A DNA stretch of 46,991 bases. It comes from a virus. The stretch lies in IMG/VR virus record IMGVR_UViG_3300021375_001670, positions 1-46,991 of that record; one strand, written 5' to 3'. The stretch's first letter is position 1. Every line of letters starts with the position of its first letter. Below the pieces are notes generated by a model. The model was not told where the DNA came from. It saw nothing but the letters and a program-made list of their open reading frames with translations, and made no database searches. Both the position numbers and the translations under genes were made by a program. Shown here piece after piece: positions 40,989-46,991 of the stretch.

Positions 40989-41095
40989 GCTCGTCTCCAT
41001 TTACCGTCTTTATATACTACTAGTTCTCCATATTGGTCTAGACTGTATTCTCCCTCTGTGGGGTTTTGCGGTTCTTTTACTCTTATCTCTGTCAT
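40985..41095 (-). CDS. Micro-ORF, 36 aa
   Basis: ATG at 41095 overlaps the preceding stop (ATGA), and its TGA (40985-40987) overlaps the next ATG (ATGA). Sequence begins MTEIRVKEPQNPTEGEY and ends with VVYKDGKWRRA. It lies exactly between two radical SAM genes. It could be a chaperone, substrate or nothing; coupling on both sides supports translation. Confidence 0.55.
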   Translation of the reverse strand: MTEIRVKEPQNPTEGEYSLDQYGELVVYKDGKWRRA

Positions 41096-42327
41096 AGTTC
41101 TGCCAATTCTGGAAAAACATCATTAAATGTTTCGTCCCTTAATTTGTCGAATTCTGTATTAAAATTTTTAAATTCTTGCCATAGTTCTGAATGATCATCA
41201 TCTAAAAATTTTATAGCACTTTTATATCCTTCTGTGGCTCTACCAATATGGTCTTGAGGTTCTAGCCATGCTAGATGCCTTTGCCATTTCATTCTAATTT
41301 TTTCCTTAAACTCAGTAGGCAGTACACTCATTCTAAAACGTGGATTATTTAGTAACACATTCATGTACCAATCTCCTGGTTTAATATATCCTGCTTCTAC
41401 CCAATTCCTATGGAAATCAGTTATATGCCAGGCATTATAGGCACTTACAGTAGCACTTACATAAAAATCAATGTCTGGTGCTTCTTTTCTTAATTTCTCT
41501 ATGTTATTTACCACGTCTAGCCATTTTGTACCCTTACGTTGATATTCTCCACGTATTCCTTCTGCATCTAAACTTGCACCTATACTTATATTATCAAAGT
41601 TTTTCCATAAATCTAATACATCATATTTCTTATATTTTAATTTTGTAAAGTTTGTATTATAAAAAATCCGTATATCTGTCTTACCCATTTCAACAAGTTT
41701 ATTCATTATGGCCCAATGTTCGTCCATTATGATAGGTTCACCGCCTGCCCAATAGATCTGCTCTATGTGTTCCAGCATGGGTTCAAATTCATCCATAAAT
41801 CCATCTACATCTTTGCGTATTTGTATTACTTGTTCTGTGGGTGTAATATTAAAACTGCTCTTTACAGCATCTTGAAACCAATTACTGCTTAGTTCCGGAC
41901 CACAGTACCTGCAACGTAAGTTACACACATTACTAAAACGAAAATCTAAATATACAATGTGCAAATCATCTAAACTCCCATCTGCATTAGTCTTTGCAAC
42001 TTTGTCCCAATGTGGTTCCAGCCAATCTCGGTTACTTCTAACTCTTAAACTGTCATGACCTTTTTCTTCTTTCTCATAGCAACGTACACATTGTGAACAC
42101 TTTTTACCGTTTAACATGTTTAAGCGAACTTGTTTCATTTTTTCGCTGTTCCATACTTCCTCTAAACTGTTTTCTCGTAAATCACCTATATAATCTTCCC
42201 ATGGAGAATCACAGCAAAGCATAGTTTTGCCGTTTGGCCAAGGGTGCATATGAATCCATGGCAGGATACACATTACATCATTATCTTTGACTTCTTCAAA
42301 GTTTATATTATCAGACTGTTTATCCAT
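41092..42327 (-). CDS. Radical SAM protein with N-terminal SPASM/twitch-like domain (paralog 3)
   Basis: 411 residues. Extra N-terminal extension of about 14 residues. N-terminal Cys: C20, C38, C39, C77, C80, C83. Radical SAM Cys: C135, C139, C142 in VCNLRCRYC, then YWAGGEPIIMD. The spacer region GDLRENSLEEVWNSEKMKQV matches the SPASM 'GNl...eiwns' pattern closely. The tail reads NDVFPELAEL. It overlaps the preceding GT-like gene by 25 bases. Confidence 0.87.
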   Translation of the reverse strand: MDKQSDNINFEEVKDNDVMCILPWIHMHPWPNGKTMLCCDSPWEDYIGDLRENSLEEVWNSEKMKQVRLNMLNGKKCSQCVRCYEKEEKGHDSLRVRSNRDWLEPHWDKVAKTNADGSLDDLHIVYLDFRFSNVCNLRCRYCGPELSSNWFQDAVKSSFNITPTEQVIQIRKDVDGFMDEFEPMLEHIEQIYWAGGEPIIMDEHWAIMNKLVEMGKTDIRIFYNTNFTKLKYKKYDVLDLWKNFDNISIGASLDAEGIRGEYQRKGTKWLDVVNNIEKLRKEAPDIDFYVSATVSAYNAWHITDFHRNWVEAGYIKPGDWYMNVLLNNPRFRMSVLPTEFKEKIRMKWQRHLAWLEPQDHIGRATEGYKSAIKFLDDDHSELWQEFKNFNTEFDKLRDETFNDVFPELAEL

Positions 42328-43421
42328 TCTATTTCTCGATTGCTATCACCAAGTTTTCTACATAATTCAATGTTTCTATCAAATCTAGGTTTAAGATGTT
42401 TTAATATGTTATTCCATTCATCTACAGGAGTTACAATTAACTCTTCAAGATGGCTAATTATCATATCACATCTAGAAAAAATATTATCTTCTTTGTCGTA
42501 ATTATGATTTAAAATATCATCAAATACATCAAATCCTAGTTTTCGTAAATGTTCTACATAACCTGCAGGTGCAACAAATAAAGGTAGTTGACGGCAATAA
42601 AAACTTTTTGTGGTTTTCTCTGTTAAAAAATATCTGTCAGTATTAACTCTACACCATCCATAACTTTTATTTTGATAAACTGCTTCAGCACAAGTTTCAT
42701 TATATCCTGTGCTACTTTCCATTACAATATTAAAAACAGCATCTTCAAAATTATGTAAATTATCCCATTGTTGATCGTCGTCATCTCCTAAATCTACTGG
42801 AAATTTATTTATAAATTCAGATTTAACTAAAAACTCTTCAATAAGTTCTTTATTATTATGGGAATATGGACCATTACTATTGAAAAAATCTTTATCACCC
42901 CATCCACAACTTACTATTCCTTTATCTTGTATCTTTTTTTCTAGTAATTTTCCTGTAAAATAAATTCTTTCTGATCTAGGCATTCTAGCAAGAGATACAA
43001 AATGTGTAGTTTTAGGGTTAAGTCCTTTTCCTATAATGGATTTATAATTATACTCTAATCTGTTAAAAGCAAAACAACTTGTCTTGTGTAATATATCTAC
43101 ATTATCAAGGTGTCTTAATAAATGTCCTTTTGTTAATCCTCCATCAGTCCATACTATTCTTTTATATCCTTTATCTTTACACAGGTCAAAAATTATATTC
43201 CAGTAGGTGCTATGTAGTGCCTCTTCACAATAATTTATATATACAGTTTTTGTTAATGGTAAAATTTCTAATGCATCTCTAGTGAAAATTGTTATTTCAC
43301 TTTCACTAACAAAAGTATAATTTATAATAGATACATCGCCAACAATTTCTTCAAACATAGGCATATCGTAATCTTCTTTACTAACTATCCTAATATTATT
43401 TTTTGTCTTAGTTGTATACAT
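42303..43421 (-). CDS. GT-like protein, 372 aa
   Basis: The C-terminal half contains YFLTEKTTKSFYCRQLPLFV, then LRKLGFDVFDDIL, a pattern shared with the 435-residue protein at 6303-7610. It recalls the nucleotide-sugar region of GT-B or fucosyltransferase-like enzymes. The N-terminal half (VYINYCEEALHSTYW, IVWTDGGLTKGHLLRH) is unrecognised. It is between two radical SAM genes and overlaps both (14 and 25 bases). Confidence 0.5.
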   Translation of the reverse strand: MYTTKTKNNIRIVSKEDYDMPMFEEIVGDVSIINYTFVSESEITIFTRDALEILPLTKTVYINYCEEALHSTYWNIIFDLCKDKGYKRIVWTDGGLTKGHLLRHLDNVDILHKTSCFAFNRLEYNYKSIIGKGLNPKTTHFVSLARMPRSERIYFTGKLLEKKIQDKGIVSCGWGDKDFFNSNGPYSHNNKELIEEFLVKSEFINKFPVDLGDDDDQQWDNLHNFEDAVFNIVMESSTGYNETCAEAVYQNKSYGWCRVNTDRYFLTEKTTKSFYCRQLPLFVAPAGYVEHLRKLGFDVFDDILNHNYDKEDNIFSRCDMIISHLEELIVTPVDEWNNILKHLKPRFDRNIELCRKLGDSNREIEWINSLII

Positions 43422-44649
43422 GTTGTATTTTATGTTTGTCTAAAAGTTCTATTAATTCAGGGAATACTTCCCTCCAACCTTCTTCATGTTGGCGTATTTT
43501 GTCTAACTCGTCATTGTACCGACAAAAGTGTTCCCACTTAACTTCATCCCAATCATCGTCATTATACATGCTTAACAATGTTCCGAGTTCATGTCTGTTA
43601 CCCATCGTTTTTCTAAACTTGGCATGGGCCTCGTGTCTCACGACAGGAGGTAATATTCCGGGCGATAGGTAATCAGGGTCATATACAAAGTTCATATCAA
43701 CTGGACATGGTGACCAATTTAAAAACTCGTCTAAATAAATGTAACTATATGCACTTACAGTTTGCGTTATTCTAACTGTAAGTTCTGGTACTGCTAATAT
43801 AGTATCTAAATTGTTCTCTACATCTGACCATTCTGTAGGGAACCTTATGTATTTGTTTCTGTGTGCTAGGTCGTCTATGCTTGGACATACTCTTGCTTCT
43901 TTGAATTCTTTCCATAGTGGAATTGCTTTATCTGGTATGCTAGTCATATTGATATTATACCACAATATAATATTTTTACTACGTCCGCTCTCTACTAGCA
44001 TTTCTAAAAACTTCCAATGTGCTTTTATTAATGTAGGTTCTCCACCATTAATATATAATACTTCCATATTAGGCGCACATTTAAATAAATCCTCATAAAA
44101 ATTTTCATCTTCAGGCCATTGGAAGTCATGTTTGTGGTCTAACCAACTGTATCCGTCGTTTACGAAGTCCAGGGAATCCACAATTTTTTTATAGTCTGCC
44201 ACCCAACGTGAACTACTTGCTGGGTTACAAGTACGACACCTAACATTGCACACATTACCAAGCCTAAGCTCAACAAAGCGAAGATCCATAGGTATGCTCC
44301 CATCCGCATCAGTAAGTCTGGTTGCGTAATCGGTGTCATAGTCCCTATATATCTTGGACTCGTAAGTTCTTTTGCTCTCAATTCCCTTTCTTTCTTCATC
44401 ATAACATCTTTTACATGCTACAGGCTCTTTACCCTCTAGCATCTCCCTTCTAATTTGTTTAAAATAATCACTATTCATATGTGTTTCTATATCATGATCA
44501 TTTAGGTTAAAGAACTCGTCCTGTTCTTCTCCGTAATTTCTTGCTCTATTTTTTCCTGCGGTCATATCAGAAATACAACATGGCGTTACTCCGCCATGTG
44601 GGTGTGTTCCTAAATGCATCCAAGGTAATGGACAATACGTATTACTCAT
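43408..44649 (-). CDS. Radical SAM protein with N-terminal SPASM/twitch-like domain (paralog 2)
   Basis: 413 residues. N-terminal Cys: C6, C24, C25, C79, C82. Radical SAM Cys: C134, C138, C141 in VCNVRCRTC, then YINGGEPTLIK. A KRCYDEERKGIESKR helix links the two domains, similar in all copies. The tail reads REVFPELIELL. It starts in the TAATG overlap with paralog 1. Confidence 0.87.
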   Translation of the reverse strand: MSNTYCPLPWMHLGTHPHGGVTPCCISDMTAGKNRARNYGEEQDEFFNLNDHDIETHMNSDYFKQIRREMLEGKEPVACKRCYDEERKGIESKRTYESKIYRDYDTDYATRLTDADGSIPMDLRFVELRLGNVCNVRCRTCNPASSSRWVADYKKIVDSLDFVNDGYSWLDHKHDFQWPEDENFYEDLFKCAPNMEVLYINGGEPTLIKAHWKFLEMLVESGRSKNIILWYNINMTSIPDKAIPLWKEFKEARVCPSIDDLAHRNKYIRFPTEWSDVENNLDTILAVPELTVRITQTVSAYSYIYLDEFLNWSPCPVDMNFVYDPDYLSPGILPPVVRHEAHAKFRKTMGNRHELGTLLSMYNDDDWDEVKWEHFCRYNDELDKIRQHEEGWREVFPELIELLDKHKIQHVYN

Positions 44650-45977
44650 TATATATATGTTCCTTTTTCTATTGCACCATACATTGGATCTTTTTCTGCC
44701 CGTGTATATAATAAATCATAATCAAAATCTTCTTTTACTATGTCCCATAGCTCTGGAAAAACTTCTCTAAAATCTTCTTTTCTATATTGATCTCCTGACA
44801 CTACTTGCTTTCTAAACATATTCCAACGTACTGCTATCTCACTTTCTATAGTATTACTTTCTCCTTCACCATATGCTGTTACAGTATCTTTTTGTCTTGC
44901 TGTAGCATGTCTCAAAATACCCTTCATCTCAGAAACATATTTTTGATCAAATGCTCCTTCTCTAATTGCTTTTTGTAGTTCACTTACACTACGCTCTTTC
45001 ATATGATCTGGTAATACATTAGGGTTAAACCAACTAGGTAAGTTTGCAATATTATGAAAAATGTCAAACCTAGGCCAACGTTCCCTAAATTCTTTATGAA
45101 ACTCTGGCAAATACATCAAGTTTAGAATTGTAACTGTATTTGTTATGCCGGCATGAATTTTTCCTTCCTCTACCCAGTTATGTATTTTATCTAAATTAAC
45201 AGATACTTCTTCCCATTTACCTGGAAATCTTAAGTACTCAAATCTTTTACCAATGCCGTCTATACTTACGTTAAATGCAACATTATTAAAATTTTCTATA
45301 ACTCTTTCTAAAAATTCACCACCTGCTTGGGTACCATTAGTACTAAAATTTATACCAATATTTTTAGCATATCCTTGGTCTATTAATTTTTCTGCAAAAG
45401 TTTTAAACTCCTTCATATATAATGGCTCACCGCCCATAATTTCTAAATTTTTTATATGTGGAATCCAGTCATCCATCTTTGTCCAAAACTTAGATCGCTC
45501 TTGATCGTCCATTGGAATTGGGACAACTTCTTTAAAATAAGGTAAGCCTCTGGCATTTGCTTCTTTAACCCATTTACTACTATAATTTGGGTTACAACTT
45601 CTACATTTTAAATTACATGTTGTACTTAAAATGATTTGCATGTCCTGAGGCATATCAGGTTCTGCAGAGTAGTCTATAGGATCCAATCTCCATTCAGCAT
45701 ATTCATTATAAATTTGCCTTTTAGATTTTTTACCATTTGCTTCTTCTCTCCAACAAGGCTCACAATTATCAGGTAGTTTACCTTCACGTATTTCTTGTCT
45801 AATTTTTTTGTAGTAATTGCTGTGAAAAATATCACGCACCGAAGTTGAACCTAATGTAAAGTCTTCACCGTTATCGTCTTTCACTCGTTCTTTTGCTATA
45901 CAACAAGTTCTGACTTGACCTAAGGGCTCATTACTCATATGAGCCCAAAGTAAACTACAATACTTAGGTTCAGACAT
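44649..45977 (-). CDS. Radical SAM protein with N-terminal SPASM/twitch-like domain (paralog 1)
   Basis: 442 residues, first radical SAM gene of the operon. N-terminal Cys: C7, C25, C26, C72, C75. Radical SAM Cys: C121, C125, C128 in TCNLKCRSC, then EIMGGEPLYMK. The tail contains REVFPELWDIV and extends about 25 residues further than in the other copies. It follows the UDP-sugar dehydrogenase by one base. Confidence 0.87.
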   Translation of the reverse strand: MSEPKYCSLLWAHMSNEPLGQVRTCCIAKERVKDDNGEDFTLGSTSVRDIFHSNYYKKIRQEIREGKLPDNCEPCWREEANGKKSKRQIYNEYAEWRLDPIDYSAEPDMPQDMQIILSTTCNLKCRSCNPNYSSKWVKEANARGLPYFKEVVPIPMDDQERSKFWTKMDDWIPHIKNLEIMGGEPLYMKEFKTFAEKLIDQGYAKNIGINFSTNGTQAGGEFLERVIENFNNVAFNVSIDGIGKRFEYLRFPGKWEEVSVNLDKIHNWVEEGKIHAGITNTVTILNLMYLPEFHKEFRERWPRFDIFHNIANLPSWFNPNVLPDHMKERSVSELQKAIREGAFDQKYVSEMKGILRHATARQKDTVTAYGEGESNTIESEIAVRWNMFRKQVVSGDQYRKEDFREVFPELWDIVKEDFDYDLLYTRAEKDPMYGAIEKGTYI

Positions 45978-45978
45978 A

Positions 45979-46991
45979 TTACTTCCTAGTATTTCCGTAA
46001 TGTATTACTTTTACACCATCCATATCTGGTGTTTTACGCCATGGATCAATTACGACACTTCCCTTACAAAATGTTAGTTCTGTTCCGTTACCAGTTGATA
46101 TCAGTGCGTCATCGCAATCAGTTACTTTATGATCTCCATACCAGCCTGGTACTGTATCTAACTGATCACCGTAGGTAATACCTGGATTATGTGCTAGTAA
46201 ATATACTGCAGGATTGTCTAAAACATCCTGTGGCGGCATATCACCTGTTTTCTCATCATAGTAGTAAAGATTAAATCCTAATTTCTCTACATAGTGGCCA
46301 ACAAGCATACTGGCTGAACCAGCCTCATATTCCACTAGTGGTTTATATGCTTTACCCACAATAACTACTGGCAAGTCAGGCACAAAGGTTTTTGTTGTTG
46401 GGTGCCATTGTCCTGCTTCTTTAGTAAGTCTAAGGGCCATGTTTTCGGCTTGCTTTTCTCTACTTAGCATTACGGCATCAAATAAATCATATCCTAAATC
46501 AAGTTCTTCAGCCATCCAACGTAAAGCGATATTATCTCTAGGGTGACATGCACCACCATCGCCCATACCTGGCTTCATATATCCTGGACCCATAATACGT
46601 CTATCTGATGTTGCCAATGCATCACAAACTACTTCTGCGTTTATGTTACCTGATTTTTCTGCAACATCCTGTATCATGTTTACTAGACTAACTTTTGCTG
46701 ATATGAATGTGTTGTAAAATACTTTAATACATTCTGTTTCGTCCCATGTACCTATAATATACCTGGGTGTATTTTGCATAATTGTTTTATAAAAGTCCAC
46801 AAGTTCCAATGCGTCACCTGTTTCACTTCCATCTTCCGTTCCAATCATTACCATTTCTGGATTAACCATATCCCACTTTACTGTACCCATAGCAATTAAG
46901 TATGGATTGTAAACGAATCTGGCATTTGGAATTAAATCAATAAACTCTCTCCTGGTTGTTCCAGGGAGAACTGTTGATATAAGGACTACTA
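45979..46991 (-). CDS. UDP-glucose/GDP-mannose dehydrogenase family, 5' end outside the window
   Basis: The frame stays open to the window edge: residues before the ATG at 46890 read LISTVLPGTTRREF and RFVYNPYLIAMG, matching the family core, so that ATG is internal. Then GDGGACHPRDNIALRW carries the catalytic Cys (usually GGxCFP), and VVIVGKAYKPLVEYEAGSAS is the UDP-binding domain start. The enzyme oxidises a UDP- or GDP-sugar to the uronic acid in two NAD-dependent steps. It is the most upstream visible gene of the minus operon. Confidence 0.82.
   Translation of the reverse strand, partial: VVLISTVLPGTTRREFIDLIPNARFVYNPYLIAMGTVKWDMVNPEMVMIGTEDGSETGDALELVDFYKTIMQNTPRYIIGTWDETECIKVFYNTFISAKVSLVNMIQDVAEKSGNINAEVVCDALATSDRRIMGPGYMKPGMGDGGACHPRDNIALRWMAEELDLGYDLFDAVMLSREKQAENMALRLTKEAGQWHPTTKTFVPDLPVVIVGKAYKPLVEYEAGSASMLVGHYVEKLGFNLYYYDEKTGDMPPQDVLDNPAVYLLAHNPGITYGDQLDTVPGWYGDHKVTDCDDALISTGNGTELTFCKGSVVIDPWRKTPDMDGVKVIHYGNTRK

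Noticed and set aside
46890-46890. ATG as the start of the UDP-sugar dehydrogenase
   Set aside because: The frame continues to the window edge with clear family sequence (LISTVLPGTT), so this Met is internal and the gene is truncated by the window.
1-46991. CRISPR arrays, tRNA genes, insertion sequences, integrase or att sites
   Set aside because: No spaced repeats, no cloverleaf-like T-loop sequence outside coding regions, and no transposase or recombinase protein were seen; every intergenic stretch is shorter than 300 bases.

Overview
The window looks like part of the genome of a marine T4-superfamily tailed phage (myovirus), probably infecting an AT-rich marine bacterium such as a SAR11-type alphaproteobacterium. 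The DNA is AT-rich, genes are packed with 1-20 base overlaps, and there is no rRNA, tRNA or bacterial housekeeping context. Family-B DNA polymerase, a gp45-like clamp, a T4 RNase H-like flap nuclease, a DsbA-like protein, glutaredoxin, cold-shock proteins and an Hc1-like protein occur together. Host assignment is inference; no virion structural gene is recognised here.

Plus strand, 1-5.5 kb: end of an upstream gene, a cysteine-hydrolase-like protein, a HExxH/VWA protein, an SDR-like protein, small conserved phage proteins, a sulfotransferase and an early protein. 5.5-8.6 kb: an SGNH-like protein convergent with a minus-strand GT-like gene, then small membrane and acidic proteins. 8.7-12.5 kb: replication block (DsbA-like, PolB, clamp). 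12.5-22.6 kb: an outer-membrane-type DUF481 protein, a DpdA-like transglycosylase, 2OG oxygenase, cold-shock protein, QueD-like protein, Hc1-like protein, glycosyltransferase, GalE-like epimerase, phosphoribosyltransferase, FolE and QueE. Together FolE, QueD-like, QueE and DpdA suggest 7-deazaguanine modification of phage DNA; QueC is not in the window. 22.6-31 kb: small proteins, RNase H, a second cold-shock-like protein, glutaredoxin, a MoxR ATPase, a terminator-linked structured RNA candidate, a SWIM protein and a large FG-GAP lipoprotein.

Minus strand, 46991 down to 31042: one tightly overlapping operon running from a truncated UDP-sugar dehydrogenase through five divergent radical SAM proteins that carry a SPASM/twitch-like cysteine domain at the N-terminus. 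They are interleaved with a GT-like protein, two SGNH-like proteins, micro-ORFs, a NodU-type carbamoyltransferase, a 1017-residue protein made of nine repeats, a methyltransferase and a NadR-like P-loop kinase. This is the most unusual part of the window and looks like a dedicated modification or glycan-synthesis island of unknown product.

Eight sigma70-like promoters (TTGACA-like, 16-17 base spacer, TATAAT-like, often extended -10) precede plus-strand early or replication genes. A few ATAAATA boxes may be late promoters. The two most interesting non-coding signals are a hairpin that holds the ribosome binding site in its GAGA loop (26257-26276) and a structured 3' region (28204-28285) whose loop is complementary to the Shine-Dalgarno leaders of several phage genes.
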